DNA of 64,000 nt from Propionibacteriaceae bacterium (GTDB lineage: Bacteria; Actinomycetota; Actinomycetes; Propionibacteriales; Propionibacteriaceae): contig JAFKJK010000013.1 of NCBI GenBank assembly GCA_017306015.1, forward strand, positions 186,001-250,000. Direction: 5' to 3'. Position 1 is the stretch's first letter. Each line of letters opens with the position of its first letter. The notes below the pieces were generated by a model. It had not been told where the DNA came from and did no database searches. It saw only the letters and a program-made list of their open reading frames with translations. A program made the translations under genes and the position numbers. Shown here one piece after another: positions 42,181 to 51,152 of the stretch.

Positions 42181-43947
42181 ATGGCAGAACCGAGCCGGTC
42201 CGCCCGTTCGCGGCGCACCGGATCCACCCCCAGCGAGACCCGAAGACCCCTATCCATCGAAGGCCGGCCCGAGTTGGTCGTGATGACCTCGGCAGCGGCC
42301 GGCCTCCGCGCTCGCCCGGACGGGCTGACTGCGGCCCCACGTGCCGGCGCCGGCGGCCTGGAGAAGCTGTTGTCCGGAGCCGGAGCGAGGCTGCGGCCGC
42401 TGTTCGGTGTGGAGGAACGTATCCTCGCCTCCGTCCAGCGCGTGAGCCGCACCAGCGGCGTGGACGTTCCCGACCTGTCCCGGTTCTACCGCCTTGAAAC
42501 CGCGGAGGACAAGGTCGCAGGCCTGATCGAGCGATTGCTCAACGAGCGGATCGTCGAGGCCGCGTATCTGAAGCCGGCGACAGTGCCGCCTTTGTGGAAG
42601 TACGCCTATGAGGTCGGCCTTCTCGACTGGCACCTCTTCGACCTGACTGCGGACTTCACCAGTCGGCAGGGCTACCTCGACGCGGCACCCGGCGGCATCG
42701 ATGCCCGGTGGGCGTGGACCCAGGCCGGCGGTCGCGGCGACGGTGTGCGCATCGTCGACGTCGAGGGCAACTGGCGCTTCACCCACGAGGACCTGGTGCA
42801 GAACCAGGGCGGCGTAGCGGCCGGCACCCGGATCGACACCGACGTGCAGTGGCGCAACCACGGCACGGCGGTGCTCGGTGAGGTCAGCGGCGATGTCAAC
42901 CTGTTCGGTATCACCGGCATCGTCCCGCAGGCGAACGTCCGGGGTGTCTCGCACGGAGGCATCGGCAGCGCGGCCGCGATCCAGCAGTCCGCCGACCTGC
43001 TCTCGCCCGGGGACCTGCTGCTGCTCGAGATGCACCGTCCCGGGCCGCTGCACAACTTCGCCGAGCGCGACGACCAGGAGGGCTACATCGCCGTCGAGTG
43101 GTGGGAGGACGACTTCGCCGCCATCCGCTACGCGGTGGCCAAAGGGGTCGTGGTGGTCGAGGCGGCGGGCAACGGGGCTCAGGATCTGGACGCCTCCCTG
43201 TACAACACTCGTCCGGCCGGCTTCCTCTCGACGTGGACGAACCCGTTCCGTCGCTCCAACCGGGACTCGGGGGCCGTCGTGGTGGGGGCCGGGGCGCCAC
43301 CGCCAGGCACGCACGGGTTCACGTGGGGAACCGATCGTTCGCGGCTCGGTTTCTCCAACTGGGGTGCCCTGATCGACGCTCAGGGCTGGGGCTCGGGCGT
43401 CACCAGCACCGGCTACGGCGATCTTCAGGGTGGCACCGACGAGGACCTGTGGTACACCGACGACTTCGGCGGGACTTCGAGCGCCTCGCCGATCGTGACC
43501 GGCGCCATCGCAGCCGTTCAGGGCGCGCTCAAGGCCCGGGGACGGATCCCGTTGTCCCCGGCGAGGGCGCGGGAGTTGCTGCGAGCCACCGGTTCGGCGC
43601 AGCAGGCTGAGACGGACCGCCCGGCCAGCCAACGGATCGGCAACCGACCGGACCTGCGGCAGTTGATCCCCCGAGCGCTGCAGACGCTGTCATACACCGG
43701 GACGCAGTTCACCGGCTCACTGCAGCCGAACCAGGTCAAGCGCTGGTTCACGTTCAACTGGCCAGCCCACTGGCACGTCTACTGGACGGTGGTGCCGACC
43801 ATCGCCAGGACGGGCGTTCGCCAACTGAAGTGGAAGGTGCAGGTCGAGCGCGCGAGCGACGCGACGATCACCTACTGGATCGAGGTCACCAACCTCACCC
43901 CCCAAGACATCGGCATCGAAGCCCGGTTCGCCGTGCTCGGCTACTAG
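42181..43947 (+). CDS. Subtilisin-like serine protease (S8) with C-terminal beta domain
   Basis: 588 aa. About 165 residues precede the catalytic domain and include a propeptide-like region (about 95-135). Catalytic residues visible: Asp193 in VRIVDVEGNW, His227 in WRNHGTAVLGEV, oxyanion Asn331 in EAAGNGAQ, Ser433 in GGTSSASPIVTG. From about residue 500 a beta-rich domain (TGTQFTGSLQPNQVKRWFTF, WPAHWHVYWTVVPT, VTNLTPQDIGIEARFAVLGY) is almost the same as the separate protein encoded next. No signal peptide is seen, so it may be cytoplasmic or exported by an unusual route. Confidence 0.88.
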   Translation: MAEPSRSARSRRTGSTPSETRRPLSIEGRPELVVMTSAAAGLRARPDGLTAAPRAGAGGLEKLLSGAGARLRPLFGVEERILASVQRVSRTSGVDVPDLSRFYRLETAEDKVAGLIERLLNERIVEAAYLKPATVPPLWKYAYEVGLLDWHLFDLTADFTSRQGYLDAAPGGIDARWAWTQAGGRGDGVRIVDVEGNWRFTHEDLVQNQGGVAAGTRIDTDVQWRNHGTAVLGEVSGDVNLFGITGIVPQANVRGVSHGGIGSAAAIQQSADLLSPGDLLLLEMHRPGPLHNFAERDDQEGYIAVEWWEDDFAAIRYAVAKGVVVVEAAGNGAQDLDASLYNTRPAGFLSTWTNPFRRSNRDSGAVVVGAGAPPPGTHGFTWGTDRSRLGFSNWGALIDAQGWGSGVTSTGYGDLQGGTDEDLWYTDDFGGTSSASPIVTGAIAAVQGALKARGRIPLSPARARELLRATGSAQQAETDRPASQRIGNRPDLRQLIPRALQTLSYTGTQFTGSLQPNQVKRWFTFNWPAHWHVYWTVVPTIARTGVRQLKWKVQVERASDATITYWIEVTNLTPQDIGIEARFAVLGY

Positions 43948-43962
43948 GAAGCAGGAACGACA

Positions 43963-44217
43963 ATGCGAGTAGGAGTGCAGTTCACCGGAACCGTCGCGGC
44001 CAACCAGACCAAGCGCTGGTTCACCTTCAACTGGCCGCAGCAACAGCAGGTCATCTGGAACGTGGTGTCCACCACACCGCGGGTCGGCGTTCGGCAGGTG
44101 GAGTGGGACGTCGAGGTCGAACGGGCCTCTGCGGCGTACATCACCTACTGGATCGTCATCCACAACCTGAGCGACCAACCGGTAAACGTGGAAGCCCGCT
44201 ACGCGGTGCTCAACTGA
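43963..44217 (+). CDS. Free-standing copy of the protease C-terminal beta domain
   Basis: 84 aa. VQFTGTVAANQTKRWFTFNW, VGVRQVEWDVEVERASAAYI and TYWIVIHNLSDQPVNVEARY correspond position by position to the last ~85 residues of the upstream protease. It has no catalytic part and no signal peptide. It may assemble with the protease or be its substrate or cargo. It starts 16 bp after the protease stop, so the two are co-transcribed. Confidence 0.75.
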   Translation: MRVGVQFTGTVAANQTKRWFTFNWPQQQQVIWNVVSTTPRVGVRQVEWDVEVERASAAYITYWIVIHNLSDQPVNVEARYAVLN

Positions 44218-44223
44218 GGAGTC

Positions 44224-44532
44224 ATGGTGAGGATCACGATCGAGATCGATGAAGCGTCGGCCCTCCTCTCCGCCCGGCCCGCGGTGAGCGGCACCGAGAC
44301 TCCTGGCGAGGCGGACGGCGGCGTCGCTGCTGACGACCAGTCACCGGACGTGGCCGCGTACGCCATGAGACGCGACGCCACTGACGCGGGCGGCCCACCG
44401 GACTGGCTGGTGGAGGCGATCGCCGGCCAGCGGCCCGGTGGGCTCGAGGCGCCGGCCACAGCTTTCCCGGCGGCCGCGGACGCTCTGGACGGCGGCTCGG
44501 CACCGGGCCGCGACGAGGCCACAGCCGAGTAG
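44224..44532 (+). CDS. Small acidic protein of the subtilase cassette, unknown
   Basis: 102 aa, starting 7 bp after the beta-domain gene. A short N-terminal strand VRITIEIDEASALLSA is followed by an Ala/Gly/Asp-rich, probably disordered region with DAGGPPDWLVEAIAGQ in the middle. No family is recognised. Its position as fourth gene of a tight operon and its low complexity would fit a substrate, adaptor or precursor peptide, but nothing proves this. Confidence 0.55.
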   Translation: MVRITIEIDEASALLSARPAVSGTETPGEADGGVAADDQSPDVAAYAMRRDATDAGGPPDWLVEAIAGQRPGGLEAPATAFPAAADALDGGSAPGRDEATAE

Positions 44533-44548
44533 ACGATCCCCTCCTCGG

Positions 44549-45484
44549 TCACGGGTGCGCGCTTCGGGCCACCTCTGGACCTTCGCTGCCGACGTGGAGG
44601 CGCCGCAGGTGAGGTTGCCGCAGGGTCCGGGTCGCGTCCCACGCGTGGAAGGCGATCACGTCGCCGTCCGGAGTGGCCACGATGCTGTTGTGTCCCGGGC
44701 CGAGCAAGCCATCCCGGGTGGACAGCAACCGCGGCGCGTCGTCGAGGGGCTGTTGCCAGGGTCCGAGCGGGTGGTCGGCGACCGCCCACGAGACTGCGTA
44801 CCCGGGTCCCGTCCAGGCGCCGCCGGAGTAAGTGAGCCAGTATCGGCCGCGCCTGTGGACGACGAACGGGCCTTCCAGGGTGTGCCACTCGAAGCGGGCA
44901 CCGTAGATCCGGCGGTCCCGCTCGTAGATCTGCCAGTCGGCGGACGGCGTGAGCACCGTCGTGGCCGTTCCGAGCGTGGTCGGCTCCGCCAGCGGAGCCA
45001 CCGCGAGGTGGGTGCCTGGGCGGGGATGATCCAGGACGTCACGAGCGAAGAAGAGGTACCAGCGGCCGTCGATGTCGCGGAACGGGTGCGGGTCGATGGC
45101 GAACCGCTCGCCGGGCGTCAGGTTCACGCCGAGGTCGTGGAACGGCCCGGTCGGAGCAGGGGAGCGGGCCACACGCAGATGGTGGCCGCTGATGCCGTGC
45201 CCGACCGAGTAGAACAGGTGATACGCGCCGGCGACGAAGGCCACCTCCGGGGCCCAGTACTCGTCGCCGTACTCGTCGGGCAGGCGCTCCAACACCGGGC
45301 CCGCCGACCGCCAGTGCGCGAGGTCGTCGGACAGGAGGCACTCGAACATCCGTTCACCCGTCGGCGCTCCGGGTCGGGGCGGCGGCCCGGAGCCGTACGC
45401 GGCGTAGCCACCGTCGGCCAAACGGACCACGGCCGGGTCGGCGAAGTAGCCGGGCCAGACCGGTCCGGTCGGGAACTCAGCCAC
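44549..45484 (-). CDS. GH43-like glycosidase
   Basis: 311 aa from GTG 45484, which overlaps the end of the upstream GH1-like gene by 8 bp. Five-bladed propeller features: catalytic-base Asp in FADPAVVRLADGGYAAYGSG, EYWAPEVAFVAGAYHLFYSV, pKa-modulating Asp in AIDPHPFRDIDGRWYLFFAR, acid Glu in LEGPFVVHRRGRYWLTYSGG and the closing GPGHNSIV. GH43 enzymes mostly release arabinose or xylose. No signal peptide, so it works on imported oligosaccharide. It is the last gene of the leftward LacI operon. Confidence 0.88.
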   Translation of the reverse strand: MAEFPTGPVWPGYFADPAVVRLADGGYAAYGSGPPPRPGAPTGERMFECLLSDDLAHWRSAGPVLERLPDEYGDEYWAPEVAFVAGAYHLFYSVGHGISGHHLRVARSPAPTGPFHDLGVNLTPGERFAIDPHPFRDIDGRWYLFFARDVLDHPRPGTHLAVAPLAEPTTLGTATTVLTPSADWQIYERDRRIYGARFEWHTLEGPFVVHRRGRYWLTYSGGAWTGPGYAVSWAVADHPLGPWQQPLDDAPRLLSTRDGLLGPGHNSIVATPDGDVIAFHAWDATRTLRQPHLRRLHVGSEGPEVARSAHP

Positions 45485-46742
45485 GGTTGGCGGCCGACTC
45501 ACGGAACGCCTCGGCGGCCGCGGTGGGGTAGCGCGACAGGACTCCGTCCTCCTCGACCAGCCTGACCAGGCCCATGCGTCGCAGGAAGTCGTCGCGACCG
45601 CGTTCGGGTCGGCGGACCACGTCGACCTCGAACTCCTCGACGTTGCTGCCGGCAGCCGCCCACGACCAGTCGACGAAGTCGAGAAGTGGCCACCACGTGT
45701 ACCCCCGCACATCCAGCCCGTCGTCGCGCAGGGCGAGCGTCGCCGCGACCGATTCGCGAAGCCAGGCCGTGCGGGCCGCGTCGTCGCCCTCGATCGAGGT
45801 CTCGGTGATCGCGACGGGCAAGCCGTACCGCCCGGCGAAACCGGTGAGCGCGGCTGTGAGTCCGGGGGTCCCGGCGAAGTACGGCCGCTGACGGAACCCT
45901 CCGGCGATCGGCTCGACCGATCTGGGTGTGAGGTCGGGGTAGTAGTTGACACCGATCACGTCCACCGCGGCCGGTGCGGCCACCAGTTCCTCGAGCTCCG
46001 CCCCTCTCGCGCCGTTGCGCAGCAGCCACTCGGCCAACGGGTGTCCGGAGTCCACGCGTCCCAGTGCGAGGTCGGTGGGCAACCATCCCAGTCCGGTGAG
46101 GAGCGCGACGTGCTCCTCGGCTTCGGGGCTGGCCGGACGCGCGAGTGTGGCCGCTTCCACGTGCACGATCTTTGTGGACGGAGTAGCTGCCCGCACGGCG
46201 GCGGTGGTCGCCGCGATCCCGCGGGCGATCGACATCGTGACCGCCGTCCAGCCCGCCCAGCCCGATTTCCGAGGCGGCCAGATCCCACGCAGCCCGCAGA
46301 ACGACGCCGTGGTGAGCGGTTCGTTCACCGGGGTGACCGAGGTCACCACGTCCGGATAGCGGGACGCCACCGCGGCCGCGAAGTCGGCGATCGCGGCCGG
46401 ATAGCCGGGGTCGACGAACGATTCCCGCAGCCAGGTGGGCGTGCCGTAGTGGACGAGATCGGCGATCACCGCCAGGCCGAGCTCGCCGGCCCGGCCGAGC
46501 GCCGCGTCCAGCTCTCCCCACCGGAACTGCCCCGGTCCGGCGTGCACCAAGGGCCAACTGAGGCCGTAGCGAAGCGCTCCGGCACCCAGCCGGGCTGCCA
46601 GTTCCAGATCGGCGGCACGGTGGATGGTGTGGTCGGTGAGGCGGAACTCGTCGAGGCTCGCGGTTCCGTCGGCGGGGTAGACGCAGGTGTCCTCGATCCC
46701 CAGCGTCCACGTGAGGCGTCCAGGGGCGAACGGGGTGGTCAT
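45477..46742 (-). CDS. GH1-like glycosidase
   Basis: 421 aa. Acid-base Glu is in VTPVNEPLTTASFCG (the TxNEP motif) and nucleophile Glu in PVAITETSIEG (I/T-x-E-T in place of ITENG). The N-terminal LGIEDTCVYPADG and the mid-barrel LAVIADLVHYGTPTWL also fit a short GH1 barrel. The variant nucleophile motif and length below the common 440-480 aa suggest a divergent subgroup with uncertain sugar. Its ATG overlaps the permease stop (ATGA), so it is part of the importer operon. Confidence 0.82.
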   Translation of the reverse strand: MTTPFAPGRLTWTLGIEDTCVYPADGTASLDEFRLTDHTIHRAADLELAARLGAGALRYGLSWPLVHAGPGQFRWGELDAALGRAGELGLAVIADLVHYGTPTWLRESFVDPGYPAAIADFAAAVASRYPDVVTSVTPVNEPLTTASFCGLRGIWPPRKSGWAGWTAVTMSIARGIAATTAAVRAATPSTKIVHVEAATLARPASPEAEEHVALLTGLGWLPTDLALGRVDSGHPLAEWLLRNGARGAELEELVAAPAAVDVIGVNYYPDLTPRSVEPIAGGFRQRPYFAGTPGLTAALTGFAGRYGLPVAITETSIEGDDAARTAWLRESVAATLALRDDGLDVRGYTWWPLLDFVDWSWAAAGSNVEEFEVDVVRRPERGRDDFLRRMGLVRLVEEDGVLSRYPTAAAEAFRESAANRG

Positions 46743-47557
46743 TTCAGTCCTGTCGTGGCGACGCCGGCGACGAAGTAGCGCTGGGCCAGCGCGAACGCCG
46801 CGGCGAGGGGGAGGAGGGAGATCGTCGCTCCGGCGAGAAGGACCGCGTGATCGGTGACGTGCTGACCGGCGAACAGGGTCAGCCCGGCAGGAAGGGTCAG
46901 CATGTCGGTGGTGTTCGTCATCGTGAGCGGCCAGAGCAGATCGTTCCACAGGTTCGTGAAGTGGAGCACCGCGACCGTCGCCAGCGCCGGGCGGGCGGAC
47001 GGGAGGATGATCCGCCAGTACGTCTGCCAGTGGTTGGCGCCATCGATCCGGGCCGCTTCGTCGAGTTCCCGGGGAATCGAGACGAAGAACTGGCGCAGCA
47101 GGAAGATGCCGAAGGCGCTCGTGGCGCGCGGGATGATCAGGCCCTGATAGGTGTTCAGCCAGCCGAGGTCGAAGAGCTGGATGAACACCGGGATCAAGGT
47201 GACCTGGAACGGCACCATCAAGGTGACGATGACCAGCCAGAAGCACAGCTTCGCGCCGCGGAACGGGATGCGGGCCAGCGCGTACGCGCACATCGAGTCG
47301 AACAGGACGCACAAGGTGGTGGTCACTCCGGCGAAGACGACGGAGTTGAGGAACATCCGCGCGAACGGCAGGTCGTTCCATACCGACTGGTAGCCGTGCA
47401 GCGTGGGCGAGAGCGGCAGCAGCCGGGCCGGGTTGTCGAAGAGGTCGGCCTCGGAGCGGAACGATCCGCCGATCATCCACACGAACGGGACGAGCACGAT
47501 CAGCGCGCCGACGGCGAGCAGCGTCCACCGGACGATGGGCCGCAGGCTAGTCGACAT
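46739..47557 (-). CDS. CUT1 sugar ABC permease, MalG type
   Basis: 272 aa, six helices starting with WTLLAVGALIVLVPFVWMIG. The EAA loop is RELDEAARIDGANHWQTYW. The family segment PFQVTLIPVFIQLFDLGWLN is present. It begins 11 bp inside the end of the MalF-type gene and pairs with it. Confidence 0.92.
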   Translation of the reverse strand: MSTSLRPIVRWTLLAVGALIVLVPFVWMIGGSFRSEADLFDNPARLLPLSPTLHGYQSVWNDLPFARMFLNSVVFAGVTTTLCVLFDSMCAYALARIPFRGAKLCFWLVIVTLMVPFQVTLIPVFIQLFDLGWLNTYQGLIIPRATSAFGIFLLRQFFVSIPRELDEAARIDGANHWQTYWRIILPSARPALATVAVLHFTNLWNDLLWPLTMTNTTDMLTLPAGLTLFAGQHVTDHAVLLAGATISLLPLAAAFALAQRYFVAGVATTGLK

Positions 47558-48488
47558 CGTTGTACCTCATCAGTCGCAGTTGCAGCGCCGATGCGCCGAG
47601 GATGATCAGAAACAGCACCCAGGCGATCGCCGAGGCATATCCCTGGTTGAAGTACTGGAAGCCCTCGCGGTAGAGCATGTTGACCAGGGTGTCCGTGCGG
47701 TTCAGTGGCCCTCCGGTGGTCATCACGTAGACCAGGTCGAAGACCTGGAGGGAGTTGATCGTCAGCATCATGCCGGCCAGCAGCAGCGTTGGCCGCAAGG
47801 ACGGCAGGGTGACGTGCCGGGTGAGCCGGAAGCCGTCCGCTCCGTCGATCCGGGCCGCCTCGTAGAGATGGCCCGGGATGCCCTTGAGGCCAGCGAGCAG
47901 GATGACCATCGTGAAGCCCACGTTCTTCCAGACGTTGACGAAGATGACGGTGGGCAGTGCCAGATCGGGGTCCTGGAGCCAGCCGATCGGCGTCCCGCCG
48001 AACGTCTTCGTGATGCCCGCGACCAGCCCGATGCTGGGGTCGAGCAGGAACCGCCAGACCATGCCGATCGTGGCCAGGGCGACGATGGTCGGGAAGAAGT
48101 ACACCGATCGCACGGCCTTCGCGAGCCAGGTCTCGGCCTGCAGCGCGGACGCGGCGGCGTAGCCGAGCACCAACTGCAGCGACACCGACAGGACCGCGAA
48201 GACCAGCGTCACCCACAGTGAGTTCCAGAAGAGATCGTCGTGGAGCAACTGGACGTAGTTGTCCAGTCCGACCCACTGCTGTTCGCTGGCGCCGACCGTC
48301 CAGTCGTAGAGCGAGTACCGGAAGGACTGGACGATCGGCCAGATGATGAACACCGCGATGATCAGCAGGCTCGGGGCGGCGAACAGCCACGCCGCCCGAT
48401 CCCGGAGCCACGCCCGGCGGGCGCCGTGGAGCCGACGGCGAGGGGCGACCCTCGTCTCCACGGGGGCGCCCACCGGGCTCGCGGTCAC
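47547..48488 (-). CDS. CUT1 sugar ABC permease, MalF type
   Basis: 313 aa from GTG 48488 in a GTGA overlap with the binding-protein stop. An Arg-rich cytoplasmic tail precedes the first helix WLFAAPSLLIIAVFIIWPIV. EAA loop: HLYEAARIDGADGFRLTR. The segment LQVFDLVYVMTTGGPLNRTD is typical of this branch. No ATPase is encoded in the operon. Confidence 0.92.
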   Translation of the reverse strand: MTASPVGAPVETRVAPRRRLHGARRAWLRDRAAWLFAAPSLLIIAVFIIWPIVQSFRYSLYDWTVGASEQQWVGLDNYVQLLHDDLFWNSLWVTLVFAVLSVSLQLVLGYAAASALQAETWLAKAVRSVYFFPTIVALATIGMVWRFLLDPSIGLVAGITKTFGGTPIGWLQDPDLALPTVIFVNVWKNVGFTMVILLAGLKGIPGHLYEAARIDGADGFRLTRHVTLPSLRPTLLLAGMMLTINSLQVFDLVYVMTTGGPLNRTDTLVNMLYREGFQYFNQGYASAIAWVLFLIILGASALQLRLMRYNDVD

Positions 48489-49756
48489 TTGCTGCACCCG
48501 GTGAGCTGGTTCAGCTTCGCCGTCGCATCGGTGACCGACTTGGTGACGTCGGCGCCGCGGGTGATCTGACCGATCAGCGGCACGTACACCTCGGCGTCGA
48601 CCTTGGTGGCATTGGGCACGCCCGGCAGGTAGAGGCGGGCGGACGGCAGCGCGGCGGCGAACTTGGCGACCACGTCGTTCGCCTTGAGCTGCGGGTCGTC
48701 GCCCAAGTCGGTACGCACCGGCGGGAAGCCGGACGCGAGCGCGAACTGCTTCTGGGCTTCCTTTCCGGTCCACCAGGCGAGGAACTCCTGGGCCTGGTCG
48801 GGGTACTTCGTCTTCGCCGAGACGGACAGCGGTACGGTCGACGCGAGGGTCACAGCGCCGTTCGCACCGGTGGGGACCGCGGCCACGCCGAGGTCGATGC
48901 CCGCATCCTTGTAGCCTGCGGCGGCCCACGGACCGTTGAGCTGCATGGCTGCCTTCCCCGCGCTGAACAGCGAGTCGGACTCGGCCCCGCTGAGCCCGGC
49001 GGGGGCGTTCTTGTCGATGACCAGCTTCGACCAGACGGACAGGCTCTGAATGGCCTCCGGTGTGTTCAGAACCGAGCAATTGCTCGCGTCCACGATGTCG
49101 GAGCCGTCGAGCCACTGCAGGATCGGCCACATCTGGATCGTCTCGTGGTCGGCGAGGGAGAGGCCGTACACACCGTTGCCGGTGAGCTTCTGGGCATCGG
49201 CGCGGAACTCGTCCACGGTGGCCGGCGGGTTGGCGATTCCAGCCTTCTCGAACAGCTTCTTGTTGTAGTAGAGCTGCAACGTGGCCACGTTGGCGGGCAC
49301 GGCGTACAGCTTGCCGTCCTGCGTGAACGCCTTGATCGCGGCAGGCGCGAGATGGTCGGAATCGACCTGCCCTTCACCCGTGCCGGTCTTCGTGATCGGG
49401 AGCAACGAGTTGGTCTTGAGGTACTGGGCCAGGATGTTCGGGTCGAAGTTCGGCGTTGCGAGATCGGGCCCCTGTCCGGTGGCCCAGGCGGCCGGCAGCT
49501 TCTGTGCGATGGTGTCCCAGGGCTGTACCTCCATCGTCACCTGGATGTTCGGATGGCTCTCGTTGAAGGCCTTGACCAGCCCTTCGTAGGCCGGACGGTC
49601 TCCACCGGTGAACCCGGTCCACAGCGTGAGTTGGACCTTCTCCCCGGCTGAGGGGCCGGTGGCACCGGAGGGCTGGCCAGCGGCGCCGGCGCAACCTCCC
49701 AGGGCCAGTGCTGTGGCTGCCGTCACTGCGGCAGCCGCGACGAAACGCGTGCGCAT
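48485..49756 (-). CDS. Sugar ABC transporter substrate-binding lipoprotein
   Basis: 423 aa. Signal peptide MRTRFVAAAAVTAATALALG ends in the lipobox LGGC. Mature part begins with KVQLTLWTGFTGGDRPAYEG, typical of CUT1 binding proteins, with the hinge segment YAVPANVATLQLYYNKKLFE and the C-terminal QFALASGFPPVRTDL. ATG has GGAGAACAAG upstream. It delivers a sugar, probably a plant-cell-wall oligosaccharide given the GH1/GH43 partners. Confidence 0.93.
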   Translation of the reverse strand: MRTRFVAAAAVTAATALALGGCAGAAGQPSGATGPSAGEKVQLTLWTGFTGGDRPAYEGLVKAFNESHPNIQVTMEVQPWDTIAQKLPAAWATGQGPDLATPNFDPNILAQYLKTNSLLPITKTGTGEGQVDSDHLAPAAIKAFTQDGKLYAVPANVATLQLYYNKKLFEKAGIANPPATVDEFRADAQKLTGNGVYGLSLADHETIQMWPILQWLDGSDIVDASNCSVLNTPEAIQSLSVWSKLVIDKNAPAGLSGAESDSLFSAGKAAMQLNGPWAAAGYKDAGIDLGVAAVPTGANGAVTLASTVPLSVSAKTKYPDQAQEFLAWWTGKEAQKQFALASGFPPVRTDLGDDPQLKANDVVAKFAAALPSARLYLPGVPNATKVDAEVYVPLIGQITRGADVTKSVTDATAKLNQLTGCSK

Positions 49757-49811
49757 TCTCTTGTTCTCCTTCGAACGGTTCGGTTGGGTTCGAGTGATGG
49801 GTTGGCGCGGC

Positions 49812-50831
49812 TCAACAGCCGCAGGACTGGCGCAAGACCAGATGGGGTTCCGGCGGGGCCGGAACAGGGGTGGCTTCGGTGATCCCGACAGGTTTCAGGA
49901 GACGAGCGGCTGCACTTCGGGCGAGCTCGACCGCTGGCACATGCACGGTGGTGATCGACGGGGTGGTGACCCGGCTGAGCCCGAAGTCGTCGTAGCCGAT
50001 GACAGCGAGATCGGCAGGGACGCGGACCCCGGCAGCCGCCAGTTCCCGCATCGCGCCGAAGGCCATCTCGTCATTGGCGGCGAAGACGCCGTCGACGCCG
50101 AGCTCCGCCAGCTGGTCGGCAGCAGCGGCACCGGACTCCTCCGAGTAGTCACCCTCGACCAGGATCGGTTCGATCCGGTGGGCCTCACACGCCTGAACAA
50201 AGCCGTCGCGACGATCGATGGCGCTCTGGTGGCCCTGCGGACCGCACAGGTGGGCGAGTCGGCGCCGGCCGTGGGCGACGATCAGGTGCTCGGTGGCTGT
50301 GACCGCCGCGTCCAGGTCATCGATGAAAACGCTGTCGGCTTCGGGGAGTTCGGGATAGCGACCCAGAAGCACCACCGGGAGGCCGCCGCGAACCAGGTGG
50401 GCGATGCCAGGGTCGTCGACGGCGGCGCTGGTGACGACCGCTCCGTCGACCAGGCCGGAACGCAGCACCCGGTCGTAGGCGACCTCGCCGTGCAGTTCGT
50501 CGGCGTTGGTGGACAGTACGACCTGTAGGTCGTTGGCCGCCGCCACCTCGTTGATGCCCGTCAGCACGTGCAGGAAGTAGGTGTGGGTGAGCACGTGGCT
50601 ACTGGTGTTGGGCACGATCAGGGCGATCGCTCCCACCCGCTTGCCGCGCAACGCCCGTCCGGCGATGTTGCCGACGTAGCCCAGTTCGTCCACCGCCAAC
50701 TGCACCCGTCGCTTGGTGTCCTCCGCGATCCGCGGGTGGTCCTTCAGTGCGAGTGACACCGCGGAGATGGACACGCCGACCCGCTCGGCCACGTCTTTCA
50801 GTGTGACCTTGCCGGCAGCCCTCTCGGCCAT
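49812..50831 (-). CDS. LacI-family regulator of the GH1/GH43 operon
   Basis: 339 aa. Helix-turn-helix and hinge: VTLKDVAERVGVSISAVSLA, RVQLAVDELGYVGNIAGRAL. Effector domain: VGAIALIVPNTSSHVLTHTY, FAANDEMAFGAMRELAAAG, AVIGYDDFGLSRVTTPSITTV. ATG preceded by AGGAGAG. It is the first gene of the leftward operon, and two perfect palindromes lie 13-70 bp upstream, so it represses itself and the operon until its sugar arrives. Confidence 0.93.
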   Translation of the reverse strand: MAERAAGKVTLKDVAERVGVSISAVSLALKDHPRIAEDTKRRVQLAVDELGYVGNIAGRALRGKRVGAIALIVPNTSSHVLTHTYFLHVLTGINEVAAANDLQVVLSTNADELHGEVAYDRVLRSGLVDGAVVTSAAVDDPGIAHLVRGGLPVVLLGRYPELPEADSVFIDDLDAAVTATEHLIVAHGRRRLAHLCGPQGHQSAIDRRDGFVQACEAHRIEPILVEGDYSEESGAAAADQLAELGVDGVFAANDEMAFGAMRELAAAGVRVPADLAVIGYDDFGLSRVTTPSITTVHVPAVELARSAAARLLKPVGITEATPVPAPPEPHLVLRQSCGC

Positions 50832-50843
50832 CTCTCCTCCTGC

Positions 50844-50901
50844 TCAAACGTTTGAACAAGCTCGCTTGGTTACGGCTTCTGCTCAAACGTTTGAGCAGAA
50901 G
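50844..50901. promoter_or_regulatory. Two LacI-type operators (TCAAACGTTTGA core)
   Basis: The 12-bp palindrome TCAAACGTTTGA occurs at 50844-50855 and 50883-50894, starting 39 bp apart. The second copy is the core of a perfect 26-bp palindrome (50876-50901). The central CG and the location upstream of the LacI gene make these its operators. The remaining intergenic part up to 51152 shows no gene. Confidence 0.85.
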
Positions 50902-51152
50902 CCTAGGGCAACCAGTACTCCGATGTCAACGTCTACCTGGCTCTGGCGCCCGCCTCGCGAACGGGACATTTCTGCCGCCGGATCCGCATCAGGTGGGCGA
51001 GGTGGAAGGATCGCGCCAGGTGGCGGCAGTTTTGTCCCATTCGATCCGAAGTCCCCGACCCTGGATGGTCGACTCAGCTCACTCCCACGACTGGCTGACG
51101 CCGTGCGACCGATGCTCGTCGGTCCCGGAGGTTGTCTGCTGGGACGCATAGC

